In this document: positions 34,439 to 43,907 of the stretch, piece by piece
Numbering within the stretch: position 1 is the stretch's first letter
Layout of the letters: every line of letters begins with the position of its first letter
Origin: Sinobaca qinghaiensis
GTDB lineage: Bacteria; Bacillota; Bacilli; Bacillales; Marinococcaceae
DNA length: 64,000 bases
Assembly (NCBI RefSeq): GCF_003610495.1
Contig: NZ_RAPK01000006.1
Span: 55,101 to 119,100 of the forward strand
Reading direction: 5' to 3'
Program-made: the position numbers and the translations under genes
The notes under the pieces: generated by a model
What the model was told of the DNA's origin: nothing
Database searches by the model: none
The model's input: the letters and a program-made list of their open reading frames with translations, nothing else

Positions 34439-34832
34439 TATAATTGTTAGACTTTTCGGCGGTCTGGGAATAGGAGCGCTTGTGACGTTTATCGCTTTAA
34501 CTATCGTAGTGCAGCAATCTATAGAAGTTTCTGTTGCAGATGTGAGGATGCATCTACTTGGAAGCATGATTACCGGAGCTTTTTTCAGCGTCGTGTCTCT
34601 TTTATTCTACATTGATTCCTGGAGCGCGCTGAAACAGACTATCGTGCATTTTAGTGTATCTCTTCTTGTACTGTTTCCGGTCTTCACCTTTTTGACAGGC
34701 TGGGTCCCATTAGAGCCGCAGGCATTGTTAATCGGACTGGCCATTTTTATAGGAACGTATGTAATAAACTGGATCGGCTGGTATGCATACTTTAAACGCC
34801 TGGAGCAGCAGATGAATGCATCGATTAAATAA
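34428..34832 (+). CDS. DUF3021 membrane protein
   Basis: 134 residues with four membrane helices (about 8-28, 43-63, 72-92, 102-122). GGAGGTGAGCTGC precedes ATG 34428 within the end of the LytTR gene. The LytTR-adjacent position and FFSVVSLLFYIDSWSALKQTIVHF fit DUF3021. It probably inhibits or senses for the LytTR partner, as proposed for such pairs. Confidence 0.88.
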   Translation: MVHNIIVRLFGGLGIGALVTFIALTIVVQQSIEVSVADVRMHLLGSMITGAFFSVVSLLFYIDSWSALKQTIVHFSVSLLVLFPVFTFLTGWVPLEPQALLIGLAIFIGTYVINWIGWYAYFKRLEQQMNASIK

Positions 34833-34838
34833 ACAAAT

Positions 34839-34868
34839 CGAGCATGACGCCAAAAGCGTTTGTGCTCG
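34839..34868 (+). terminator. Hairpin after the DUF3021 gene
   Basis: CGAGCA...ACGC-CAAAA-GCGT...TGCTCG with a short T run (TGTTTTGCT). A related sequence, GAAAGCGTTTGTGCTCG, lies at 29452-29468 after the TetR gene. Confidence 0.6.
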
Positions 34869-34939
34869 ACTGTTTTGCTATGTTTTCAGAGTCATTCATT
34901 TGCGACAGAAATCTGTTTTTACATAGAAAGGATAGTATG

Positions 34940-35371
34940 ATGAGAATAAGACCAAATAAAGAGACAGACATCGATACAATGGTGGAAATATGGTACGAAG
35001 GATCGGCAGCGGCTCATCATTTTATTGATAAAGCCTATTGGACATCGCAGCGGGAGGAAATGAAGAACACATACCTTCCTATGGCCGAAAGCTATGTGAT
35101 ATGCAAAGACGCAGAGATTGTAGGCTTTGTTTCGATGGTGGACAGCTATCTGGCTGCATTGTTTATTGATTTAACGCATCAGGGAAAAGGGCATGGAAGA
35201 GAACTATTAGACTTTATTAAAGCACGATATAAACATATACAATTAAAAGCTTATAAGAAAAATCACCAGGCGGTTCAATTCTATTTGAAAAATGGTTTTA
35301 TGATAAAAGAAGAGAAGGTAGATGAAAACACAAAGGAAGTAGAGTGTGTAATGGAGTGGCAAAAGGCTTGA
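34940..35371 (+). CDS. GNAT N-acetyltransferase
   Basis: 143 residues. The acetyl-CoA-binding loop is LTHQGKGHGRELL (about 84-96), preceded by VGFVSMVDSYLAALFID and followed by LKAYKKNHQAVQFYLKNGF. Tandem ATGs lie at 34937 and 34940; GAAAGGA is best spaced for 34940. The resemblance is to the YjaB-type GNAT proteins. Substrate unknown. Confidence 0.9.
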   Translation: MRIRPNKETDIDTMVEIWYEGSAAAHHFIDKAYWTSQREEMKNTYLPMAESYVICKDAEIVGFVSMVDSYLAALFIDLTHQGKGHGRELLDFIKARYKHIQLKAYKKNHQAVQFYLKNGFMIKEEKVDENTKEVECVMEWQKA

Positions 35372-35424
35372 ATCGATATTTTCCGATTGTAAGAGCGGAT
35401 AGATGCAAAAAAGGAAGGTGTAAT

Positions 35425-35772
35425 ATGGAAAATGTATTCTACGCCCTGATTAATATGGGATCAGCCTGCCTGTTTACTGCCCTGGCTATTCCCTTATTTA
35501 AGGAAAAAGTGAAAATGATCAGTTTGTATGGAGTGCGCTTTCCCCAATCCTATGAGTCCGAGGAAAAGTGGTTTCGGATTAATAAATACGGCGGCAGACG
35601 AATGATCATCTGGTCTGTTCCTTTATTTGCAGCTGGGATTACCGCTTTATTTCTTCCTCCGCTCGAGGAAGCAAACGAGTTGATATTTAGTCTGCTTCCT
35701 TTAATTATAGTAATACCGGCGGTAGAAAGTTATCTATATGCGAGGAAAATACACCATTCAGAAGGGACGTGA
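35425..35772 (+). CDS. SdpI-family immunity-like membrane protein
   Basis: 115 residues with three membrane helices. The SdpI signature is visible: GVRFPQSYESEEKWFRINKYGGR after the first helix. SdpI of B. subtilis gives immunity to the SDP toxin, but most relatives, including this one without a toxin gene nearby, are of unknown role. ATG 35425 is preceded by GGAAGGTGTAAT; the longer frame from 35344 overlaps the GNAT gene and is rejected. Confidence 0.85.
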   Translation: MENVFYALINMGSACLFTALAIPLFKEKVKMISLYGVRFPQSYESEEKWFRINKYGGRRMIIWSVPLFAAGITALFLPPLEEANELIFSLLPLIIVIPAVESYLYARKIHHSEGT

Positions 35773-35776
35773 GAGA

Positions 35777-36643
35777 GTGAATCATCAAGTGGTACACACC
35801 ATCGTATTCGCTTTGGAAAAGGGCGGAGGCAACCCTTGTCCAGTGGTTCTGCAGGCGGATGATTTAACCGCAGAAACGATGCAGCAGATGACGAAAGATT
35901 TTGGACATGAGTCTGCTTTTGTTTTAACTCCCGATCATTCGGATTGTGATATAAAGCTTCGTTATTTTGTTCCTGCCCATGAAATGGAGATGTGTATTCA
36001 TGCCACAATAGGAGGCGTAACGGTTCTCGTTAACAGAAATATAATGACGACTTCACCAATAAAAGTAGAGACAGCGCTTGGTCCGGTAAACGTCGAATGG
36101 AAAAGAAATGGGTCTGCATTAGATATCAGCGTCGAGCAGTTCCCGCCTCAATTCATAGATGATATTCCTTCAAAAGAGACAGTAGGCAAAGCTTTGAATA
36201 TTACATCAGAAGAAATAGATGAGTGGCCCGTTCAATCGGTTTCCACCTCCCGGTCTAAGTTAGTGGTACCGCTGAAAAGCGCAGACGTGCTTCATCGTCT
36301 CGAACCGGATTTTGAATACCTTTGGCAGGTATGTGATGAATTCAATACGACCGGCTTTTATCCTTTTGCAGTGGAAGAGCAGAGCAGCAGAATCGTCCAG
36401 GCCCGCCAGTTTCCGAAAAGAGCCGGCTATCCAGAAGACCCGGCAACAGGAACAGCCGCTTCAGCGCTGAGCGCCTATTTAACGAAACATGAATACTTTT
36501 CCCCACTGCAGGAAGGCTGGAATTCTTTTACGGTTATGCAGGGGATGGCTATGGGAAAGGCAAGTATCATTCAGCCGGAGACGTTCATACATGAAAATAG
36601 GATCACGGGAACCCGCGTAAAAGGGAATGCCGTAGAAGTATAG
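35777..36643 (+). CDS. PhzF-family isomerase/epimerase
   Basis: About 289 residues. Family marks: GGGNPCPVVL, the catalytic-acid region GHESAFVL, RYFVPAHEMEMCIHATIGG (typical PF-x-E-x3-CGHAT variant) and GYPEDPATGTAASALSAYL. PhzF proteins isomerise small metabolites; most genomic copies are uncharacterised. The GTG at 35777 is the likely start; an in-frame ATG at 35738 lies inside the SdpI gene. A four-base gap to SdpI suggests co-transcription. Confidence 0.9.
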   Translation: MNHQVVHTIVFALEKGGGNPCPVVLQADDLTAETMQQMTKDFGHESAFVLTPDHSDCDIKLRYFVPAHEMEMCIHATIGGVTVLVNRNIMTTSPIKVETALGPVNVEWKRNGSALDISVEQFPPQFIDDIPSKETVGKALNITSEEIDEWPVQSVSTSRSKLVVPLKSADVLHRLEPDFEYLWQVCDEFNTTGFYPFAVEEQSSRIVQARQFPKRAGYPEDPATGTAASALSAYLTKHEYFSPLQEGWNSFTVMQGMAMGKASIIQPETFIHENRITGTRVKGNAVEV

Positions 36644-36670
36644 AACTGCGGCGCTTTTAAACGTATAAAG

Positions 36671-36713
36671 CAGAAAAAGCTTCCGCCTTTTTATTAAGGG
36701 CGGAAGCTTTTAT
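36671..36713. terminator. Bidirectional terminator
   Basis: AAAAGCTTCCGCC and GGCGGAAGCTTTT pair around a T/A-rich loop, between the convergent PhzF and methionine aminopeptidase genes. Confidence 0.88.
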
Positions 36714-36726
36714 CGTATACAGCCTT

Positions 36727-37476
<750 letters not shown>

Positions 37477-37614
37477 TCACTTCTAAAAGTATTTTGAGTC
37501 TACAGTATATCTAACAACCACTCGTTTAAACACCATTTTATCAGCTGTCTCTTTATCCTATAAGAGAATTTATCAGGCAGGTAATTAAAATGTAAAATAA
37601 AAGGAAAATATGTT

Positions 37615-38139
37615 TTAAAAAACCATAAAAACTGCAATGAATATACCTAATGCAGCCCATGGAGAGAAATGCAGTGTCTTTTCTTTTGGCTGATCGTTCA
37701 TTATAAAATTGGAAAGCAATGAAAAAATAAAAATGTATACGAGAAACAAAAAATAGGAAATAAAGACGTATAAGTAAATACGATAGTTTTGAACCAGCGA
37801 ATAAAGGTCTATGGATATATCTATAAGGATAAATAAAAACAATGAGACAACACCGGAGAGTATCGCCAGCAAAGGCATTTTTTTCCAAATAGGGGAGTGA
37901 AGAAATTTACTGTTTTTCTTTTGTTGAAAAAAAAGTAGTAAATAAAAACAAACAATCACTACACCGATAAACAACAGCAGCGAATATACAGAGTTGATGG
38001 CTGTAAAGCTGCCGGCCGATGACGCATCGTTGATTTTTGTTGAAGATGTTTCCAGTAAATAAAAATAGCCGGCCAGCATGATGAGCAAAACCGTTTGAAA
38101 AATGCTCCATTTCGACATATAAAAAACAATCAGCTCCAA
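37615..38139 (-). CDS. Hypothetical membrane protein
   Basis: Up to 174 residues with five likely membrane helices (about 12-28, 50-70, 88-108, 116-140, 155-173). Not recognised. The start is uncertain: TTG 38139 has no site, and the ATG seven codons in (38118) lies 15 bases after a GGAG. It is alone on its strand and AT-rich. The helix pattern supports coding. Confidence 0.55.
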   Translation of the reverse strand: MELIVFYMSKWSIFQTVLLIMLAGYFYLLETSSTKINDASSAGSFTAINSVYSLLLFIGVVIVCFYLLLFFQQKKNSKFLHSPIWKKMPLLAILSGVVSLFLFILIDISIDLYSLVQNYRIYLYVFISYFLFLVYIFIFSLLSNFIMNDQPKEKTLHFSPWAALGIFIAVFMVF

Positions 38140-38351
38140 TCAAAAAATGGATAGGAAGTTTTTATCTTCGAAGACTACAACCGAATGTTACTATAACATT
38201 ATCAACAAAAAGATAAAAATATCTTTCATTAAATAAAAAACGAAAAGTAATGAAGAAAGGGCGATGCGATAGTGCACCGTCCTTTCTTTTTATTTATCCG
38301 TGCATCTCATCACGGTATACTGAAGATCATAAAAACAAAGGGGAGAAAAAG

Positions 38352-39305
38352 ATGCCGGATAAAAGCTTTTTGAAAGAGGGGCTGATCATTATGGCACAAT
38401 CGAGGGAGAGTACGAATAACATTTGGGAGGCTCATTTTGGTGCGGCTGCCATTGCCGGTTACTTCTTTATAAAAGAAAATCAATTATCTGCTGAAGCCGT
38501 GAACCTCATCGAATTCCAAACCGATTTAATGATTAAGCAGCACTCTCAGGAAACGGTCATCAATGAGGAGGAAAGGTTAGATTTTTCCCATGCTGAAGAT
38601 ATTATTTTAAAGGCCTTAGAAGAAACAATCGATGAATTGCATTGGGTAGGGCATAATGTTATTTATGCTGCGCTTAGTTTACTCGCGCTTAAAGAAGCTC
38701 CTGGATATTCGGTACTTTATGTTTCTACACAGATTGCAGAGCTCGTTCGTTCGTTTGCTAAGACCACTCCAGGGAGATCATGGATTGGGTATTCAGCGTC
38801 TGACGTAAAAAAATTAACACTCGACGAAAAGGACAAGATAGCGGAAATAAACGATCCTTATCAGTTGTCTGCATTTGTTTTGGAAGAGCTCGCTCAATTC
38901 AAAGAAATCTATCATGCAGAAGCCCACCATGATTTAATCGGCCATATGCTGACTTTTTCCCATGCACTAAATATCCTGTATGATCTTGGTCATAATGACT
39001 ATTTTCAAAGAGGCCTTCCCTCATTTTTGAAGCTGGTTAAGGTGCTCCGCGTCAGCAGAGAGGGGAGTGGATCTTCAACGAAAAAGTTAATTTCTCCCGT
39101 GGATCGATATCCACTCATAAAAGCAGCACGATCAGAATATCTTCCGATAGAAGCGGTGTTTTGGAAGCAGCATTTCACTGCTTCTGACTGGGATTTCGGC
39201 CATGTATTCAAGTTTCCTTTTAGTTTTTATAATCACTTGAACCGACTTACAGCCGTCCCTGAGCAGGCGGCAGAGAATTTCCGTTACATTCTATCCTCAG
39301 ATTAA
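38352..39305 (+). CDS. Hypothetical histidine-containing protein
   Basis: 317 residues from ATG 38352 (AAAGGGGAG site); the ORF extends 34 codons further upstream through a promoter-like region and that extension is rejected. Not recognised. It appears alpha-helical and soluble, with several conserved-looking histidine clusters: LHWVGHNVIYAAL, IYHAEAHHDLIGH, FSHALN and HFTASDWDFGH. These could bind a metal or haem, but no known motif is complete. It is monocistronic between map and the Gfo/Idh cluster. Confidence 0.75.
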   Translation: MPDKSFLKEGLIIMAQSRESTNNIWEAHFGAAAIAGYFFIKENQLSAEAVNLIEFQTDLMIKQHSQETVINEEERLDFSHAEDIILKALEETIDELHWVGHNVIYAALSLLALKEAPGYSVLYVSTQIAELVRSFAKTTPGRSWIGYSASDVKKLTLDEKDKIAEINDPYQLSAFVLEELAQFKEIYHAEAHHDLIGHMLTFSHALNILYDLGHNDYFQRGLPSFLKLVKVLRVSREGSGSSTKKLISPVDRYPLIKAARSEYLPIEAVFWKQHFTASDWDFGHVFKFPFSFYNHLNRLTAVPEQAAENFRYILSSD

Positions 39306-39363
39306 ATAACTGCACATAAAAATTCAGTAACGCCTGAAACAGCGAATTTATATTAGATGTATA

Positions 39364-39401
39364 AAAAAGAGAAGAGGCCGGTGAAAGCCCATCTTCTCTT
39401 T
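39364..39401. terminator. Hairpin after the histidine-containing protein gene
   Basis: AAAAGAGAAGA and TCTTCTCTTT pair around a GC-containing loop. It lies 59 bases after the plus-strand gene. Confidence 0.65.
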
Positions 39402-39536
39402 GAAGAACTTATAATAAGTTAAATAAACTAAATAAAGAAATTAACAAATTTATTTTATACGAGTTGCGTTGAAGATGATTTTATCCTTCACAATGCAGGA
39501 AGCATCGCATTACCTGTACATAAATTCTAAGAAGTT

Positions 39537-40640
39537 TTATAAATACTGACGTTCTCCGGTTTGGGCAGCTTTTTCTACAGCATCAAGCAGCTGATGAAGT
39601 TTTACGGCTTCTGCAAAACCAGGCGCCTGGGAGGTTCCTTCATGTATATCTTTCGCAAACGTACGATGGGCCTGGGCGACATTCAGCACAAAGCCTGCGT
39701 CATTTTTTAACGAATCAGGTACCCGGTAATAATGATCCGGAATGAGTAATTCTTGAAGTTCTGAATCATCAGGACCTGCCCCCCGCAGCTGATGCGAGCC
39801 GAACTGAATGGTAGCCGGAGCATCAAGTACGATGGTGCCCTTATCTCCAAAAATTTCAATAGTAAGCCCGGTTTGGTGTTTTACTCCTCCTTGTATATGG
39901 ACATTTGCTACGGCGTCATTATCTAATTTTCCTGTAATTAATATTTGATCATCTGTCGTTTTTTCCATGACTTTTTGGATATCCACCAATTCTACTTCGG
40001 GAAACTGCTGGGCTGTGACAGCGGAAAGCTCCTTAAATTCTCCAAGCATATAGGTGAATGCATCCAGGTTATGGCCGCCCACAATGGTGAACAAATTTCC
40101 TCCTGTTTTGCGGTCATACAGGTAGGCACTGGCTTTATCACCCACGCCTCCCATGCCATCAATAGAGATCTTTAAATTAGCGGACAACACTTTTCCAACA
40201 TAGCCGTCTGCCACCAAATCCTTCACATAATTAACGGCTGGAGCCTGTCTGGCCTGTAATCCAATCGCATTGTTCAATTGCCGGGATTCCACCCAGTCCT
40301 GCATCTCAAGTGCTTCTGTAGTATTCGATCCCAATGGCCATTCACAATAAATAGGCTTCTCCGCGGGCAGAATCGCTTTCACTGCACGATAATGTTCCTG
40401 AACGTTGACGCTGACAACTACCATATCTACATCAGGATGCTGCGCTAAATCTTCCGCTTTATCAAACGCATGAGCGGCCTGAAAGGCTTCCGCGCTTTTC
40501 TTTGCACTCTCCATATTACTCGTGCCAACTGCTGTAAGTTCCACCTCATTCAAGTGCTCTATGGCAGGAATATGCGTTCCTTTAGCCCATCCGTTATTGA
40601 CGGATCCACCGATAATACCTGCTCTAATTTTTTTGCTCAT
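39537..40640 (-). CDS. Gfo/Idh/MocA-family oxidoreductase
   Basis: 367 residues. The N-terminal NAD(P) motif is GIIGGSVNNGWAKGTHIPAI (variant of GxGxxG). The catalytic-lysine EKP motif appears as ...AEKPIYCEWP, where the expected CEKP is changed to CEWP and the lysine precedes it. The C-terminal domain (about 135-300) has TGGNLFTIVGGHNLDAF. This layout resembles fungal-like galactose/inositol dehydrogenases. It is probably the last gene of a unit led by the LLM monooxygenase. Substrate unknown. Confidence 0.88.
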   Translation of the reverse strand: MSKKIRAGIIGGSVNNGWAKGTHIPAIEHLNEVELTAVGTSNMESAKKSAEAFQAAHAFDKAEDLAQHPDVDMVVVSVNVQEHYRAVKAILPAEKPIYCEWPLGSNTTEALEMQDWVESRQLNNAIGLQARQAPAVNYVKDLVADGYVGKVLSANLKISIDGMGGVGDKASAYLYDRKTGGNLFTIVGGHNLDAFTYMLGEFKELSAVTAQQFPEVELVDIQKVMEKTTDDQILITGKLDNDAVANVHIQGGVKHQTGLTIEIFGDKGTIVLDAPATIQFGSHQLRGAGPDDSELQELLIPDHYYRVPDSLKNDAGFVLNVAQAHRTFAKDIHEGTSQAPGFAEAVKLHQLLDAVEKAAQTGERQYL

Positions 40641-40705
40641 ATCAAAAACACTCCTTTTTTAAAATTAACCTGCTGAACAGTAAGTGTTAAATAAAAAATA
40701 ACTAT

Positions 40706-41446
40706 CTACTTTTTGGCAAATCCTTGTTTGTTTAAATAGTCGAGCATGAAGGGTAGTCTGCTTCTTTCTAGATGATTCTCAATATGGTCGGACCATCCCT
40801 TTACCTGCTTCACTGAGAATGGGGCAGTATTAGGACGATTTCTATAGTAGTCGCGCATCTCTTCGTTATAGGCAGTTAACTTTTCTTTATCCATTGGCTC
40901 GTACTGATTTTCAAACATGACCATTGATTTTGGCAGACGCGGTTTTAGTCCCGGTTTTTCTCCGCCGGGATGGCCGATGCACAGCCCAACTAAAGGAACC
41001 ACATGCTTTGGTAAATCCAGCACTTCCGTTAGTTCTTCAATATGAAGTCTAACGCCGCCAATGTAGACGCCGCCCAGTCCCATAGCTTCTGCTGCCGTTA
41101 GGGCGCTCTGCGCCATGAGCCCCGCATCAAAGGTGCCTATTAAAAGGTATTCAATATATTCCAAATCTACATTGGGAGCAATCTCATGATCCCGGTTGAA
41201 GTCTGCACAAAAAATCCAGAACTCTGCGGCTTCTTCAATATAGGGCTGGTCCGCAGAAAGCTGCATGATTTTTCTGCGCAGCTCTGGATCGGTAATCCGA
41301 ATAATAGAAACAGCCTGCAAAAGGCTGAATGAAGACGTTTGGTTAGCTGCCTTAAATATTTCCTCCCGCTGTTCCTCTGTTATTGGTTGATTGGTAAAAG
41401 AACGAATGGAGGCGTGATTTTGAAGCAGATCAATAGTATTTTTCAT
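40706..41446 (-). CDS. NfrA-type nitroreductase
   Basis: 246-residue FMN-dependent NADPH oxidoreductase. Landmarks: HASIRSFTNQPITEEQREEIFKAA (phosphate-binding arginines), IRITDPELRRKIM, GLGGVYIGGVR and FSVKQVKGWSDHI. This is the oxygen-insensitive NfrA1/NfsA group, able to supply reduced flavin or detoxify nitro compounds and quinones. ATG 41446 follows AGGAGAG; the longer ORF from 41479 is rejected. It lies between the LLM monooxygenase and the Gfo/Idh gene in one orientation. Confidence 0.92.
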   Translation of the reverse strand: MKNTIDLLQNHASIRSFTNQPITEEQREEIFKAANQTSSFSLLQAVSIIRITDPELRRKIMQLSADQPYIEEAAEFWIFCADFNRDHEIAPNVDLEYIEYLLIGTFDAGLMAQSALTAAEAMGLGGVYIGGVRLHIEELTEVLDLPKHVVPLVGLCIGHPGGEKPGLKPRLPKSMVMFENQYEPMDKEKLTAYNEEMRDYYRNRPNTAPFSVKQVKGWSDHIENHLERSRLPFMLDYLNKQGFAKK

Positions 41447-41669
41447 GTATTTTCTCTCCTTTTTTATTGTAAGCACCACAGAAATAATTTAAATGTTAAT
41501 CTTTTACTTTAATAAAATATAAATTTTCATTTCACCGCCTTTGCTGGCTCCTGGCACTAATGCGTGCACCAACTCTGCAGCGATCGGAATTTTGAACAAA
41601 TGAGCGTACAGACATCTGACCTTAAAGTAATGGAAGGGTGGTATTCGTTGAAAGTCTCTTTGCTGCAAG

Positions 41670-43001
41670 TTACTTAGTCTCAACGCTTCCGTATTGATAA
41701 GGAACACCCATATTCCCGCGTAATGTTTCTCCTTCGTACTCTTTGTGGAACAATCCACGCTCCTGCAAAATAGGAACCACCTGTTCCACAAAATCGGCAA
41801 CTCCATCGTAGGCGATATCCGGCACAACCGAGAATCCGTCACTCGCTCCGGCCAAAAACCATTCTTCCAAGAAGTCAGCCACCTGCACTGCAGTTCCAGC
41901 AACTACCGGATGATAATTGATGACCCCATGCGCTAAAACGTCCCGAATGGAAAGTCCTTTTTTCAATAGCTGTAAGGCCCTGGGAGAACGGGGATCCTGT
42001 GGATTAGCGTATGCACGATCCAGTAAGTCAGCGGGTAAAGGCTGATCAATATCCATTGAGTTCACCGATAACCGCAGGCCTACCATGGAACCAAGGTAGC
42101 TGACCCGACTTGGAATCTCCTCGGGGTTGAAACTCATCAACTGTCTGCGCCGTTCCAAGCCTTCTTCTTCCGTCGCGCCAATCGAAAACATAAAGCCGGC
42201 ATACATCTTGATGTCATCCGGATTTCTGCCAAAGCGTGCGGCACTTTGCCGAAGGGCTTCCCGGTGTTCAACCGCGGATTTGATGTCATAAGGGTTTGCG
42301 TAGACTCCCGAAGCGTATTTTCCTGCTAGCTCCAGCCCTTCAGCTCCTCCACCAGCCTGGAAAATCACCGGCTGTCCTTGCTCCGATGGTGGAATTGGTA
42401 ATGGACCGCGAGAGGCATAATACTGTCCTTGAAGGTTGATCGGCTGAATTTTGTCCATATCGGCAAATTGGCCGCCTTCTGCATCCAACGTCGTAGCATC
42501 TGATTCCCAGCTCCCCCACAGCGCCTGAACAATTTGGATTGATTCATGAGCTTTGGCATAGCGTTCTTTTCGGCTGGCAACCTGCATACCGAAGTTCGCT
42601 GCCGCTGCTGGAGTGGATGAGGTGACTGCATTCCACCCGACACGTCCGTGACTGATGATATCCAGTGCTTTGAACTGGCGGGCTATGTTGTAGGGGTAAT
42701 TGAACGTTGTAGAGTGGGTGGCCACAAGTCCGATATGCTTGGTTTCCCTGGCAACAGCCATTAGAGCAAGCATCGGGTCCATCGGAAACATAGGCGTCTG
42801 CGGCCCCAGGTCAACGGTTAATGCAGGGGTGTCCGCAATGAAAATCATTTGGAATTTTCCTTTTTCTGCTATCTTTGCCCGCTCCACGTAGCTGTCCGTA
42901 TTTGTATAGGCGGCTGGATCAGTGCCAGGCATTCTCCAGGCGCTGAATTCTGCACCGTAGCCGGAAACCATTTGTAATGCAAGCTGCATTTGTTTTGTCA
43001 T
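41670..43001 (-). CDS. NtaA/SnaA/DszA-family flavin monooxygenase
   Basis: 443 residues, two-component LLM monooxygenase. Marks: SGYGAEFSAWRMPGTDP, the DLGPQTPMFPMDPMLALMAVA region, the flavin site GRVGWNAVTSSTPAAAANFGMQ, and QGQPVIFQAGGGAEG. It needs reduced FMN, plausibly from the nitroreductase encoded next. Family members attack sulfonated, nitro or aminopolycarboxylate compounds; the substrate here is unknown. AAAGGAGAATATAAAC precedes the ATG. MarR-like boxes lie upstream. Confidence 0.92.
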   Translation of the reverse strand: MTKQMQLALQMVSGYGAEFSAWRMPGTDPAAYTNTDSYVERAKIAEKGKFQMIFIADTPALTVDLGPQTPMFPMDPMLALMAVARETKHIGLVATHSTTFNYPYNIARQFKALDIISHGRVGWNAVTSSTPAAAANFGMQVASRKERYAKAHESIQIVQALWGSWESDATTLDAEGGQFADMDKIQPINLQGQYYASRGPLPIPPSEQGQPVIFQAGGGAEGLELAGKYASGVYANPYDIKSAVEHREALRQSAARFGRNPDDIKMYAGFMFSIGATEEEGLERRRQLMSFNPEEIPSRVSYLGSMVGLRLSVNSMDIDQPLPADLLDRAYANPQDPRSPRALQLLKKGLSIRDVLAHGVINYHPVVAGTAVQVADFLEEWFLAGASDGFSVVPDIAYDGVADFVEQVVPILQERGLFHKEYEGETLRGNMGVPYQYGSVETK

Positions 43002-43092
43002 GTTTATATTCTCCTTTGATTTAGACAGCTCTTATTTATTTAAATGAGATTGTGACTAAGGTATCTCTATAGATTAAATCCCGCTAAATTTG

Positions 43093-43284
43093 TTAGCATA
43101 CTAAATATATTTTTAAGGATTAACTACTATTTTATTTATTCTTCTTGGTAGGCTTATCAAGTACTGCCTATAAAGGATTAAAGAAGCTCCGCATGTATTT
43201 AGTCTGCTAACTAAAAGGCGGTAAGAACCCTGAAAAGACCGGTTTCGATGGTCTTTTTAAATAAAAATTTATTTAGCAGGCTAA
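43093..43284. promoter_or_regulatory. Three TTAG-N4-CTAA boxes (candidate MarR operators)
   Basis: TTAGCATACTAA (43093-43104), TTAGTCTGCTAA (43199-43210) and TTAGCAGGCTAA (43273-43284) lie in the 301-base gap between the LLM monooxygenase start and the MarR stop. No gene is visible in this gap; a MarR terminator hairpin sits at 43232-43257. The repeated half-sites fit a MarR dimer controlling the monooxygenase unit. Confidence 0.5.
43232..43257 (-). terminator. Terminator of the MarR gene
   Basis: On the minus strand AAAAGACC-ATCGAAACC-GGTCTTTT, a short stem with a T run, 46 bases after the MarR stop. Confidence 0.65.
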
Positions 43285-43302
43285 GTAATAACTTAGAAAA
43301 AT

Positions 43303-43728
43303 TTAAAACAAATTTTTCTCCATCCGAGTTATTAAATCCAGTAAGATTAAGCGTTCTTCCTCAGAAACCGAATGCAGTAATTTTTCCTGCTGCTGTTTCC
43401 ATTTGATATCAACCGGCTTTTCTAAGGCCCGTCCTTTATCTGTCAGATAGATCCGCATAACTCTGGCATCATGTTCATCCCGTTTACGTTGAATGAACCC
43501 ATTCTGCTCCAACGATTTGACCATATTCGTTACGGTAGGGGGCTCACATTTTAAATGATCACACAACTGCATTTGTGTAATGCCATCATCAGCCCATAAA
43601 CGAAAGAGCAGATTGTCCTGACCGACATAAAGATTCAGTTCTCTTAGACTTTCACTATAATCTCGACGCATGCGGGAGGAAACTTTATCTAAAGACTGAC
43701 GAATATCACAATCCACCTTGTTATCCAT
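43303..43728 (-). CDS. MarR-family regulator
   Basis: 141 residues from ATG 43728 (AAGGGGGATCACCT site); the longer reading frame begins with a hydrophobic run unlike this family. The winged HTH is DDGITQMQLCDHLKCEPPTVTNMVKSLEQNGFI, followed by the wing RKRDEHDARVMRIYLTDKGRAL. Cys13-region (VDCDIRQSL) and Cys in LKCEPP could be redox sensing. It probably controls the adjacent LLM/nitroreductase unit. Confidence 0.92.
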   Translation of the reverse strand: MDNKVDCDIRQSLDKVSSRMRRDYSESLRELNLYVGQDNLLFRLWADDGITQMQLCDHLKCEPPTVTNMVKSLEQNGFIQRKRDEHDARVMRIYLTDKGRALEKPVDIKWKQQQEKLLHSVSEEERLILLDLITRMEKNLF

Positions 43729-43907
43729 AGGTGATCCCCCTTGCTTAATGTATTTAGCTGTCAATATATTAAGAAAAGCACGAGCCAGCATTATAAAAGA
43801 AAGCAGTGGAATTAAAAAAACGATGAAACGGATACCATCATAAAAACATAGTATCGATGTCATCGTATAGGAACAGAAGTTTCAGTGTCCTTTTTCTTTT
43901 TAATGTA

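Noticed and set aside
35425..35772. SdpI-like gene as part of a toxin-immunity locus
   Set aside because: No SdpC-like toxin precursor or SdpAB processing gene is nearby; neighbours are GNAT and PhzF genes.
41504..41902. 132-codon minus-strand frame overlapping the end of the LLM monooxygenase
   Set aside because: More than half overlaps the monooxygenase in another frame; no ribosome site and no recognisable content.
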